Position numbers and translations under genes: made by a program. Source: Cenococcum geophilum 1.58 (taxonomy: Eukaryota; Ascomycota; Dothideomycetes; Gloniales; Gloniaceae). From it: a stretch of DNA of 64,000 nucleotides. Each line of letters opens with the position of its first letter. Position 1 is the first letter of the stretch. The notes beneath the pieces were generated by a model that made no database searches, had not been told where the DNA came from, and saw nothing but the letters and a program-made list of their open reading frames with translations. The stretch spans positions 744,001 to 808,000 of the forward strand of contig KV748224.1 in assembly GCA_001692895.1 (NCBI GenBank), in the 5' to 3' direction. Positions 42,853-54,154 of this stretch are shown piece by piece.

Positions 42853-43870
42853 ATGGCAGTGGCAACTACTTCGCAGCCAGCCTTACTTACCTACGACGAT
42901 TATACCATTAGACGGATCTCTGCACTCGCTATTAAATCTACTACAGCTGCTGTAATGCTTAATATAATATATAAAGCCCTGCCAATCGCCCCTAGAGATA
43001 CTAATACTTACGTTCTTAGAACGATTGGAGAATATAATATTATTATAGCGTGCATTAACGAAGCCGGTAGACTCCCCGCTTATATCGTTACTAAGAATCT
43101 TACGGAAAGCTTCCAAAAAGTGCGATCGTGCTAATAGTTGGAATCGGCGGCGGCATTCCAAGTAACGATTATTAGATTTAACTTAGCAATATTATCGTTA
43201 GTAAGCCCAAAGGCTAGTTAGGCGGCGTAATATAGAGCGACTTTAGTAAATAGGAAACAGATAGATTTAAAATTAAGGGTTCCTTAGATTAACTAGCTAA
43301 AAGACTTATCCGGGTTATTAAAGCCTTAAAAAGACTTTAGTTTCTTAATAAAAGCAGGATCCATACCTTTATAAGACACTTCCCTAAGCGGACTTTCTAA
43401 AAACTAAAAGATTGGGTCTACCTAGGCCGCGAGAATAACCCTATATACAAGATAGATCCTAAGCCTTAAGAGGATAGACTCTATCCTAAATGCGAAGCAA
43501 CGCCAGATTTATATTTCCTAAATCCAGAAATTTACTATGGCATTATTACGTCTGGCAATTATATTATAAAAAACAAAGAATAGAGAGATAAACTTCGTAA
43601 GTAATTAGGGGCATACTATATTAAAATGGAGGTATTTAGGTTAATAAATAACTTTCCTTACCTTATAATCCGGGGGATCTCTAACTATACTAACGGGCGT
43701 AAGAATAATAAATAGCAATATTACGCTTCCCTTGCAGCTTTAGCGTATGCAAAGGAACTACTTCTTAAGCTCCCCTCCATGGAGGTAGAAAATACCCCAA
43801 TTATTTGCGCATAACTAGGGAAAAGTTAGTTTGTATCTTTAACCAAACTTTTCTTACCCTTCTATATGCT
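42853..43870 (+). pseudogene. Truncated PNP-NACHT NLR gene, copy B (plus strand)
   Basis: An ATG at 42853 starts the phosphorylase-superfamily N-terminal domain (LTYDDYTIRRISALAIKS, NTYVLRTIGEYNIIIACINEA, AYIVTKNLTESFQKVR), open for 93 codons, then stops and frameshifts. Homology with the start of copies A and C continues to about 43870, where the copy is cut and the 3' flank of copy C begins. The upstream flank 41966-42850 matches the inverted 5' flank of copy A at 32000-32800. Non-functional. Confidence 0.8.
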
Positions 43871-44646
43871 GAGATATATTTTAGTATAACACCCCCCACA
43901 CACCAAGTAGCGTGTCGTAATAGTGTAAATAGTATTCTATACGGTCCTCCAATCCCACAAAGCTAATCTTATACGAAATGCAGCGTATAATATAGGTGCT
44001 TTATGAGATTCTAATAAACCTCAGCTTGGATTAGCGTCGTTCGCGACCGAGCCTCGCTAAATTAGGAAAGCACTATCACCGCACCTATCTTTTAAACCAC
44101 GATATCTTCTACCACGCTGCTTGTATTATAATGCGGATAAATATATCTTGGTTTCTGGGCTGTTTTCAATTGTTTTTGTATATAAATATCGCAAATTAAA
44201 TCCTGACCTAAGCCTAGTTTTGGCCTTCACAATACACTGTTAATTTAGTAGGTTATGGGGCTAAAACTCTGTATATTGCTTATCTTCTATATAGGTGGTA
44301 GTTGAGTTTTTATAGAACTTTGACCGCCGGTCGAAGTTATCTAATTGATCAGATTCTTGCCAAGAAGTTTCTCCTCACAAGTCTTATCACGTGATATCGT
44401 TATAAGCTTGTTCGCTAACACACACCGCATAATATAGTTCTAGTAGATTAATAACCTCCGCATTCCCTCTCTCTATAGCCTACGTCAGCGGCGTCCGACC
44501 TTTATTATCCTTAGAGTCTAGCTAAGAGCTATTCTTAAAAAGTAGCTTAACAGCTCTCTTATTTCCTTTCTTTACAGCCCTTAATAGTAGTATTTAGTCA
44601 TTCCCTTAATAGGGAGATCTTTACGTTAGTAGGATTTGCTTACTCT

Positions 44647-45594
44647 CTAAAGAAGTAAAGAAGGGCAGCGTTAGCTATCAATTTTAACACAGGCCTGCTT
44701 GGCCTAGGCTAGATTTACTTACTTCTTATAGCAGTAAAGGAGGGCAGTGTTAGCTATTAATTTTAATATAGACCTACTCGGCCTAGGCTAGATTCACTTA
44801 CTCTCTATAATAGTAAAGGAGGGTAGTATTAGCTATTAATTTTAACACGGACCTGCTCGGCCTAGGCTAGATTTACTTACTAACTATAGCAGTAAAGGAG
44901 GGCGGCGTCAGCTATTAATTTCAACACGGACCTGCTTAGCCTAGGCTGGATTTACTTACTCCCTATAGTAGTAAAGGAGGGTAGCGTTAGCTATTAATTT
45001 TAATACGGACCTACTTGGCCTAGGCTAGATTCACTTACAAACTATAGCAGTAAAGGAGGGCAGCGTTAGCTATTAATTTTAACACGGACCTGCTTAGCCT
45101 AGGCTAGATTCACTTACAAACTATAACAGTAAAGGAGGGTAGCGTCAGCTATTAATTTTAACACGGACTTGCTCGGCCTAGGCTAAATTCACTTACAAAC
45201 TATAGCAGTAAAGGAGGGTAGTATTAGCTATTAATTTTAACACGGACCTGCCTAGCCTAGGCTAGATTCACTTACTCTCTATACCAGTAAAGGAGGGTAG
45301 CGTTAGCCATTAATTTTAATACAGACCTGCTTGGCCTAGGCTAGATTCACTTATAAACTATAATAGTAAAGGAGGGCAGCGTTAGCTATTAATTTTAATA
45401 TAAACCTGCTCGGCCTAGGCTAGATTCACTTACAAACTATAGTAGTAAAGGAGGGTAGTATTAGCCATTAATTTTAACACAGACCTGCTCGGCCTAGGCT
45501 AGATTTACTTATAAACTATAGTAGTGAAGAAGGGCAGCATTAGCTATTAATTTCAATAAAGACCTACTCGGCCTAGGCTAAATTTACTTATAAG
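44647..45594 (-). repeat. Array of 12 intron-like 79-bp units (NLR copy C, array 1)
   Basis: 948 bp, exactly 12 x 79. Same unit and signals as in copy A. Triplets include AGA, GAA, TTA, GGA, TTT and CTT. The lower end keeps AGA next to the exon and the upper end CTT, as in every array here. Confidence 0.9.
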
Positions 45595-45834
45595 CCTATA
45601 CCAGTATTCTACCTTAACATAGTTATAAAGTAACAGCTATATCACCTCCACGTTCCCTCCCTCTATAGCCTACGTTAGCGGCGTCTAACTATTATTATCC
45701 TTAGAGTCTAGCTAAGAGCTATTCTTAAGAAGCAGCTTAATAGCTCTTTTATTTCCTTTCTCTGCAGCCCTTAATAGTAGTATCTAGTCATTCCCTTAAT
45801 AGGGAGATCTTTACGTTGGTGGGATTTGCTTACT
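45592..45834 (-). other. 243-nt ankyrin exon (copy C, module 1)
   Basis: Same exon as 28172-28414, from AGT at 45834 to CTT at 45592. It retains one CAA where copy A has TAA, which supports the reading that the stops are RIP products of Gln codons. Confidence 0.75.
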
Positions 45835-45836
45835 CT

Positions 45837-46310
45837 CTAGAGAAGTAAAAAAGGGCAGTATTAGCCATCAATTTCAATATAGGCCTGCTCGGCCTAGGCT
45901 AGATTTACTTACAAACTATAGCAGTAAAGGAGAGCAGCGTTAGCTATTAATTTTAACACGGACCTACTCAGCCTAGGCTAAATTTACTTACAAACTATAG
46001 CAGTGAAGGAGGGCAGCGTTAGCTATTAATTTTAACACAGACCTGCTTAGCCTAGGCTAGATTTACTTACTCTCTATAGTAGTAAAGGAGGGCGGCGTTA
46101 GCTATTAATTTTAATACGGACCTACTCGGCCTAGGCTAGATTTACTTACTCTCTATAGTAGTAAAGGAGGGTAGTGTTAGCTATTAATTTTAACACGGAC
46201 CTACTCGGCCTAGACTAGATTCACTTATTCTCTATAGTAGTAAAGGAGGGTAGCGTTAGCTATTAATTTTAATACGGACCTGCTCGGCCTAGGCTAGATT
46301 CACTTACAAG
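45837..46310 (-). repeat. Array of 6 intron-like 79-bp units (NLR copy C, array 2)
   Basis: 474 bp, exactly 6 x 79, flanked on both sides by the 243-nt ankyrin exon. Triplets TTT and AGA dominate. Confidence 0.9.
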
Positions 46311-46550
46311 CTTATACTAGTATTCCACCTTAATATAGTTATAAAGTAACAGCTATATTACCTCCACGTTCCCTCCCTCTATAGCCCATATTAGCGGCGT
46401 CTAACCTTTATTATCCTTAGAGTCTGGCTAAGAGCTATTCTTAAGAAGCAGCTTAACAGCTCTCTTATTTCCTTTCTCTATAGCCCTTAATAGTAGTGTC
46501 TAGTTATTCCCTTAATAGGGAGATCTTTACGTTAATAGGATTTGCTTACT
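46308..46550 (-). other. 243-nt ankyrin exon (copy C, module 2)
   Basis: Third complete copy of the exon, 81 codons, AGT at 46550 to CTT at 46308. Differences from the other copies are transitions. Confidence 0.75.
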
Positions 46551-46552
46551 CT

Positions 46553-48208
46553 CTAGAGAAGTAAAGAAAGGTAGCGTTAGCTATTAATTTCAATATAGGC
46601 CTGCTCAGCCTAAGCTAGATTTACTTACTCTCTATAGCAGTGAAGGAGGGCAGCGTTAGCTATTAATTTTAACACGGACCTGCTCGGCCTAGGCTAGATT
46701 TACTTACTCTCTATAACAGTAAAGGAGGGCAGCGTCAGCTATTAATTTCAACACGGACCTACTTAGCTTAGGCTAGATTCACTTACTTCCTATAGCAGTA
46801 AAGGAGGGCAGCGTTAGCTATTAATTTCAATACAGACCTGCTCGGCCTAGGCTGGATTTACTTACTTCCTATAGTAGTGAAGGAGGGCAGTGTTAGCTAT
46901 CATTTTAACACGGACCTGCTCGGCCTAGCTGGATTTACTTACTCTCTATAGCAGTAAAGAGGGCAGCGTTAGCTATTAATTTTAACATAAACCTGCTTGG
47001 CCTAGGCTAGATTTACTTATAAACTATAGCAGTAAAGGAGGGCAGCGTTAGCTATTAATTTTAATACGGACCTGCTCGGCCTAGGCTAGATTCACTTACT
47101 CTCTATAGCAGTAAAGGAGGGCAGCATTAGCTATTAATTTTAACACGGACCTACTTAGCCTAGGCTAGATTCACTTATAAACTATAGTAGTAAAGGAGGG
47201 CAGCGTTAGCTATCAATTTTAACACGGACCTACTCGGCCTAGGCTAGATTTACTTACTAACTATAGTAGTGAAGGAGGGCAGTGTTAGCTATTAATTTCA
47301 ACACGGACCTGCTTGGCCTAGGCTAGATTTACTTACTCTCTATAGCAGTGAAGGAGGGCAGCGTTAGCTATTAATTTCAATATAAACCTACTCGGCTTAG
47401 GCTAGATTTACTTACAAACTATAGTAGTAAAGGAGAGCAGCGTTAGCTATTAATTTTAATATAGACCTACTCAGCCTAGGCTAGATTTACTTACTTCCTA
47501 TAGCAGTAAAGGAAAGCAGTATTAGTTATTAATTTCAACATAGACCTACTCGGCCTAGGCTGGATTTACTTACTTCCTATAGTAGTAAAGGAGGGCAGCG
47601 TTAGCTATTAACTTTAACACGGACCTGCTCGGCCTAGGCTAGATTTACTTACTAACTATAGCAGTAAAGGAGGGCAGTATTAGCTATTAATTTTAACACA
47701 GACCTGCTTAGCCTAGGCTAGATTCACTTACTTTCTATAACAGTGAAGGAGGGCAGCGTTAGCTATTAATTTTAACACGGACCTACTTGGCCTAGGCTAG
47801 ATTTACTTACTCCCTATAGCAGTAAAGGAGGGTAGTATTAGCTATCAATTTTAATACAGACCTACTCGGCCTAGGCTAGATTTACTTACTCCCTATAGTA
47901 GTAAAGGAGGGCAGTATTAGCTATTAATTTTAATACAGACCTACTTAGCCTAGGCTGGATTTACTTACAAACTATAGCAGTAAAGAAGGGCAGCGTTAGC
48001 TATTAATTTTAATATAGGCCTACTTAGCCTAGGCTGGATTTACTTACTCTCTATAGTAGTAAAGGAGGGCAGTATTAGCTATTAATTTTAATACGGACCT
48101 GCTTAGCCTAGGCTAGATTTACTTACTCTCTATAGCAGTAAAGGAGGGCAGCGTTAGCTATTAATTTTAACACAGACCTATTTGGCCTAGGCTAGATTTA
48201 CCTATAAC
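46553..48208 (-). repeat. Array of 21 intron-like 79-bp units (NLR copy C, array 3)
   Basis: 1656 bp, 21 units with three single-base or two-base losses clustered at about 46900-46960. Triplets include AGA, TTA, GAA, TTT, GGA and GAG. The upper end (48206) shows GTT instead of CTT. Confidence 0.88.
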
Positions 48209-51200
48209 ACTATACTAGTATTCTACTTTAACATAGTTATAAAGTAACAGCTATATTACCTTTGTATTCTCTCTCTCTATTGCCCAAATTAGCGGCGTCT
48301 ATCTATTTACATCTTTGGAATTTAGTTCTATAGCCTCTAATTATATCCTTAATAGTACTAAATTAATTCCAAAATATGCCGCGATATATAACTTGGAGAA
48401 GGACATATTAAATAATCTTAAAGACCTATATCCGCAGATATGCCTGTAAAGGCTCCATTAACTTTAATAACGTTTCTGCGGGTCTATAGAAAGATAGGTC
48501 TATACTAATTCAACTATAAACTCTTCTCCCTTGCCAGAATTTTAAAGGTAGTGGCCCTATCTACTAGCTATATAGTCTAACAAAAGATACCGTGATATTA
48601 TTTATACTTTGCTAGCTAAAGAGTCTTATCCAGTTTATGGTAGTAAGTTAACTATAAGGGGCTAAAACATAATGTATCTAAGGTAGGTACAAGTAATATA
48701 GGCCTGTCCTTATTCGAGCGTCTACTCAAAGATTCGGCAGCGCTCCTTAAAATACTTATATAGAAGTAAATAGACTAGACGGACGGTTAAAGTCTCTATA
48801 TTAATTATTACTAGGCCTAGGCAACAGTCAAAAAAGGTGCCCCGGTTATTAAGGTTTTCTTTATCTAGATTGTCCTCTTCTTCCTCTACGGCGAGCGTAT
48901 AAAAAAGCTCGTCTACTATAAGAGGTCGTTTAGCCAAATGTATCTACGTTATAATGTTAGTTACACAAATCTTAGATTATTTTAAATCCTCAATTCTCTT
49001 CATCGTTTTATAAAACGTCCCCTTAAGACTTGATAGCAGTGAATTTAATTCCTTTCGGCGTTCCTTTTTCGTGCGATTCCTAAGGATAATACCGATATAA
49101 AGTATAGGTAGAAGAAATCTGCAACTAAGTTAATATTTAAACACCCTTAGCGTATAAAGCATCAACGAACATTCTATAAAACGTCTCTAGAAGTTTCTTA
49201 ATGATTTTCTTTTTTAAATCCTCGTTCATACCCATAGGATTATCTCTTCAATTATCTTCGATTCTCTATTTAGTAAAGGCTCGAATATCGGATTTATAAG
49301 CCTTAATAGGGATTATAAATGACTTTGGCATACGGCTATTAATAATAGACTAAATGGGCGGACGCCTAGTACAGATTAAGCGAATAGAGGCTACTTTTAA
49401 ATAAGCTTCAGTAAAGCACTTTAAAAGCCCCCCTTAATCCTAGTACTTGTTAAGCGCATCAATATAAATATACGTGTCGGTAAAAGCATTATAAGCCTTA
49501 TAAAGCATCTTAGTTACTTGCTCTATTGAAGCTGTTTTATATTAACACTCACGTCAAATCTTTTTAATCCGTTTAGGGATAGGTAAAGGCTAGAGAAGTT
49601 GTTTTATAATTACGCCAATAAGATTTTTAGTAGTTTGCTAGCTCTGATCCTTAAAGTCTAGATATACATAGGCGACTCCTATTTTTAGCGGATCCGTATA
49701 GTACTTTCCCGACTTAAAGTGCTTAATAAGAACGGATCTATGCACGTTAATTAAAGCTCCTTTTAGAAATTATCTTATATACGTTGCTACTGTTTTTTTA
49801 GCGCCCGGATCTCTAAGTGCGTAAAGCGCAAAGCCTCTTAACGGGTTTAAACGCCATGTTAAGAACTTATCTAGCAGTACTGTGCTAGTATAAGGTACCT
49901 TATAAGCCTTATAAATGTCTTTATACCTTTTCCAAGGCTCTAAAGGGGAAAGCCACTTAAAAAGGGCTTTTTTGTCCTAGACTAGCGCATCTTTAGGGTT
50001 TAGTAAATTAAACTAAAGGGTTAAATACCTTCTTGGTAGTGTTTTAACGCATCTAGCCTTTCTCTAATTAAGTTAATTTTATTTCCCACTACTAAAATAT
50101 ATCTTAGCATACAGAAGGGTAAGAAAAGTTTGGTTAAAGATGTAAACTAACTTTTCCCCAGTTATACGCGAATAATTGGGGTATTTTCTACCTCTATGGA
50201 GGAGAGTTTAAGAAGTAGTTCCTTTACATACGCTAAAGCTGTGAGGGAAGCGTAATATTGCCATTTATTATTCTTGCGCCCATTAGTATAGTTAGAGATC
50301 CCCCGGATTATAAGGCAAGAAAAGTTGTTTATTAACCTAAATGCCTCCATTTTAACACAGTATGCCCCTAATTGCTTATAAAGTTTGTCTTTCTGTTCCT
50401 TATTCTTTATAATATAATTACCAGACGCAATAATGCCGTAGTAAATTTCTGGATCCGGGAAACGTGAATTTGGTATTGCTTCGTATTTAGGACATAGTCC
50501 ATCCTCTTAAGGCTTAGGATCTATCTTGTATATAGGGTCGTTCTCACGGCCTTAGTAAACCCAATCTTTTAGTTTTTAGAAAGTCTGCTTAGGAAAGTGT
50601 CTTATAAAGGTATAGATCCTACTTTTATTAAAAAACTAAAGTCTTTTTAAGGCTCCGATAACCCAAATAAGTCCTTTAGCTAGTTAATCTAAGGAACCCT
50701 TAATTTTAAATCCGTCCGTTTCCTATTTACCAAAGTTGCTTTGCACTACGCCGCCTAACTAGCCTTTAGGCTTACTAACGACAATATTACTAAGTTAAAT
50801 CTAATAATTGTCACTTGGAATGCCGCTGCTGATTCCAACCATTAGCATATATCGCACTTTTTGGAAGCTTTCTATAAGATTTCTAGTAACGATATAAGCG
50901 GGGAGTCCACCGGCTTTATTAATACACGCTATAACAATATTATATTCTCTAATTATTCTAAGAATATAAGTATTGGTGTCTCCGGGGGCGATTGGCAGGG
51001 CTTTATACTTTATATTAAGCATTATAGTAACTATAGTAGATTTAACAGCGAGTGCAGAGATTTATCCAATGGTATAATTATTGCGGGTAAGTAAGGCTGG
51101 CTGCGGAGCAGTTGCCACTACTATATTTAGTACTTTGCGCTATACTACATAAACACAATTAACACTCGAACGGGCTAATTTTAATAGTATTTTTGGATCT

Positions 51201-51646
51201 AAATATAAAGTAAAACGAATATATAGGATAAGACGGCCCCAAAAATAGAAGAAAAAAAAAATAAGGAAGTTGTGTGCTTTGTAAGGGAAGAATGGAACAC
51301 TTTGCGGTACAGGATAGCAGAGTTTGGGGCGATCCACTGTACAATTTTTAGTTCGTGTTTTACTTAGTCTTAAGACGGGATGTTGGCCCAAGTAGGTCTA
51401 ACCTTAAGGGGGCATGATTTCGACTATTTTAGCTCTGGCCCTTAAGGCGGCGCTACAAGCCTCTACTTCGACCGGTCAAGAAAGCAACGATATATTAGCA
51501 ATAGGCGCGCTTATAGCGTTCGATCTAGATTAAAGGGTTTAACCTTTAGAGCAAAATCACAGCTAATTGGACTATATAGAAAAGCCTATATATGCATTAT
51601 CTATGCTTATATTACTATAAGCCTACAGGATCAGCCTAATAGCTAA

Positions 51647-52385
51647 GGGGTTGTTTAGTTATACCTCCGTTACAAATATAGAGGCTCTATATTATAACGG
51701 AACCGGAGCTCAAATATGAATATAAGGGTGTCGTTTGGTAAATCTAGCGACTTTTAAATATAGAGCTCCTCCATATCAGTAAGCGCGTCAAATTTGCAAG
51801 CTATACTGTATACAGTAGTTAAAATGGAGTTCTTGGCACCGTTTTAATATGTAGCTTCGAGCTCCTATTCCATATTCCATTTTAATATAAAGCTCTCACA
51901 TACGCGCTAAAGTGACGACTCTACACACCTTAATCGCGATATTACTATCGCATTTATAAGCCTTATATAATATTATTATTTTAACCTTTATAATTGTAAT
52001 AAACTTATTTTTAGGGCGTCGCAGGCGTCGTAGGCGTTACTGTAACTCTCCTTTAGCTTCTATAGGAGGTAGGCAAAGGTATAAAAAGCGTTAATCATAG
52101 AAAGAGCGTTAGCCAAAGAGGAGACTCTATTACTAGACTAAAGTAAGGAGTCGTAATAAAGGCCTAGTGGCAAAGAGGGGCTCATTTAAATCGCTTATTA
52201 ACGTTACGCATTATGCGAAGTCAAATCTGGAGCCTTATTATGGAGCCTCTAACTAAACAATTAACTTAATTACATATTCAAATAAGCCACAATAGTAGCC
52301 GCCACTAATTACAAAACGGGCGATATTAAAAGGCGCACGGATTAAACAGATATAAAATGGAGGCGATTTGTAACCGAATATTCCC
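51647..52385. mobile_element. Harbinger/PIF-type element, 739 bp, inserted in the 5' flank of copy C
   Basis: Copy A is continuous across this point (near 32449, GCTAAAATCAGG), while copy C has the same sequence split by 739 bp with TAA on both sides (51644-51646, 52386-52388). The ends are GGGGTTGTTTAG and, inverted, GGGAATATTCGG. No transposase frame. A large inner inverted pair (TTGTTTAGTTA near 51651, TAACTAAACAA near 52250) suggests a nested or composite origin. Confidence 0.75.
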
Positions 52386-52838
52386 TAAAATCAGGGCTCT
52401 GCCTAATCACGACATTTTGTCGGTTAGTGCGATTTCAGCCTACCGGAATTCCTACGTCTGTGAGCTTTGCAAGCTGCCCCTTCTATTTATCCAAATCAGT
52501 AATGTTCTAAATTCAATACAGCTATACGCTAGGGCAAGGCTTTGTTGTAGCAGCGAAACGCACCTTGGATCCTCATTGGAGTAAGCTACAGGCTCGGTAC
52601 TATAAGATGGGGTTTACCAAAACCTAGTATTAGCGAGCTGAACACGTGTCATTCTAGATTAACGCTTTACCTACTAGGTGTATAGAGTGGGGCGCAAAGG
52701 CCTACAGCATCTCTTCAATTCCGGTGGTTAGCGTAGCCACTTCTACACAGCCTTTTTATAGGGGAAATCTTGGTATTTTTGCTGTTTAGGGGGAAGTTGG
52801 CAAAACACGCTAACTACGGGATGCGCCAGGGTGCTGTA

Positions 52839-52980
52839 CAAGGGGGTACCACGAACGGGTCAGACGGCCCTCCCTGCTAGTATGCTAGTAAAATAAGCGA
52901 GCCCTCGCACAATGGTTGGGCTGTATTATTTTGCTAGCATACTAGCAGGGAGGGCCGTCTGACCCGCTCGTGGTCCCTTG
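52839..52980. mobile_element. Palindromic MITE, 142 bp, with TA duplication
   Basis: Starts CAAGGGGGTACCACGAACGG and ends with its complement, CGTGGTCCCTTG, with arms of about 58 bp and a short loop, flanked by TA (52837-52838, 52981-52982), the target duplication of Tc1/mariner elements. The arm shares CAAGGG..GCGGGTCRG.CGGCCCTCCCTGCTAGT with the 120-bp end repeats of the NLR units. In copy A the flanking sequence is uninterrupted. Confidence 0.8.
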
Positions 52981-53058
52981 TAGGTTCGCAGAGCGGGGTA
53001 AAGTTTTGTTAGAGCTGCATTCGAGGGAAGCCGGTTTCGCTAGCGACTGTATACAATA

Positions 53059-53606
53059 GAACCTTATGGGGGGGCAGGGGCATGGGCAGAGAGATGGCTC
53101 CAAGGACGCGCTCGAATACTGCAGCGGGGAAGAAAGGGACCTCTTTTAAAGGCGACCCGAATCCTTTCTCTTTCTCTCTGCTATCACAGCCTTCTTCGCA
53201 CTCTCGTTCTCCAACCCCAACACGATTCCCCATATCACCGCGATCTCCTGAATCACCGTTCCCGCCATACCCGGCTGCATCTCCGCCAATACCTTCGCCA
53301 TCAGCCCCAGCCTCCAGCTTTAAACATCTCTCCCCAATGAAACTCGCCGCTGCCGGCTTCTACCATCTGATCTCAGGCGACTACGAAGACAACGTAGAAT
53401 GCGCTTTCTGTGGCGTGCAGATTTACAACTGGGACGACATAGACCACCCCATCGAAGACGCCACAGGCCTTAACGAGGCAAAAACTTCGTGTATGTAATG
53501 GTTTACAATCACAATACTGTAGATAAAGGATAGATCCCAGTAGTTGTAGCCTGCATATCCCACGGGAGAGGTTAGGGTAAATGAAATACAACAACAACAA
53601 CAACGA
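53059..53606 (+). mobile_element. 548-bp insertion with 15-bp target duplication carrying a BIR-gene piece
   Basis: CGACTGTATACAATA stands at 53044-53058 and again at 53607-53621. Copy B has the corresponding sequence once and uninterrupted (41950-41990, inverted). The insert is GC-rich, not RIP-mutated, and ends in a (CAA)n-like tail. A long target duplication plus a simple-repeat tail fits LINE-mediated retroposition of a host transcript. Confidence 0.7.
53082..53498 (+). pseudogene. BIR-domain (survivin/Bir1-like) gene fragment
   Basis: An open ATG frame of 138 codons. A Ser/Pro-rich N-terminus is followed by SPMKLAAAGFYHLISGDYED, then VECAFCGVQIYNWDDID, the first two thirds of a baculoviral-IAP-repeat zinc domain with its CxxC pair. 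The downstream His and Cys ligands are missing: after HPIED the reading departs from the family and ends TSCM. Bir1-type proteins act in the chromosomal passenger complex. This piece is therefore a truncated retrocopy rather than a working gene. Confidence 0.65.
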
Positions 53607-53620
53607 CGACTGTATACAAT

Positions 53621-53744
53621 AAGATGTACTCGGTACTCGCCCTATAGTACCACAGACTGTGAGTCACTGATCTCAGTTCGGCATGCGCGGCGTATTTCTG
53701 GCACTAGCAGGGAGGGCGGCCGACCCGCTCTGGCCATACCCTTG
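53621..53744 (-). repeat. Right end repeat of NLR unit C
   Basis: Inverted copy of 25537-25660, the least RIP-mutated member of the family (keeps GGCCGACCCGCTCTGGCC). It closes the B/C unit opposite 41842-41965. Confidence 0.8.
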
Positions 53745-54154
53745 TGAAGCGAGAGAGTTCTGTACATGTTTGTGGGGGAGTTCGTTGCCTAGGCGCATTA
53801 AGGTCGAGGTGAAAATGGAGCCATGTCAAGCCACATGCCCAACCTTGCAGCTGACCCGTGCGATAATCGTCGGATATCGGTGAAATACTTTCCCCGAATG
53901 CCTGCCCTGAACAATTCTGGGCTGGCTCCGCAGAAATTCCGGCTTGGCACTGTCGCCATGCGGCTGGCACGCGGTCCGCGTCCCAACCTCATTATTCACA
54001 AACTCTTTCCCATCTTCGCTTAAATACTCCTGAATTCACACTTTAATCATCCTGCAGCCTCTCTATATTACCGTGTTTATATGGGAATCTGCTCCTCATA
54101 GAGTGGCCTTTTGCGTCGGCCACCTGTGCGCAGTGTTTGCCACGCTCTGTCGTC
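53745..54154. other. Intergenic, promoter side of the FunK1 gene
   Basis: Normal GC. An open frame at 53823-54023 has no recognisable content. Pyrimidine-rich leader before 54155. Confidence 0.35.

Larger units (their letters stand above)
44430..51125 (-). pseudogene. RIP-killed PNP-NACHT-ankyrin NLR gene, copy C
   Basis: Same layout as copy A. PNP domain 50170-51125 (its start codon is now ATA); NACHT P-loop RDPGAKKT at about 49800-49830 (GDPGAGKT expected) preceded by DKFLTWR and followed by GVAYVYLDFKDQS; winged-helix-like segment 48722-48937, the best preserved part (KRPLIVDELFYTLAVEEEED..LDKENL, LVIINIETLTVRLVYL), which is a strong signature of fungal NACHT-ankyrin proteins. The ankyrin exons to the left are separated by three 79-bp-unit arrays of 12, 6 and 21 units. 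Many TAA/TAG replace Gln. Copies A and C differ mainly by transitions and by array number and length. Confidence 0.85.

Noticed and set aside
42883-43161. Minus-strand ORFs of 92 and 77 residues in the PNP region (also 50861-51094 plus)
   Set aside because: Antisense shadows of the NLR phosphorylase-type domain.
26437-48208. Reading the 79-bp arrays as CRISPR or as coding ankyrin repeats
   Set aside because: There are no conserved-repeat/unique-spacer alternations; the variable part is only three bases. As code, 79 is not a multiple of 3 and at least one frame has three stops per unit. A plus-strand frame (GWIHLLSIAVKEGS) looks ankyrin-like but breaks within three units.
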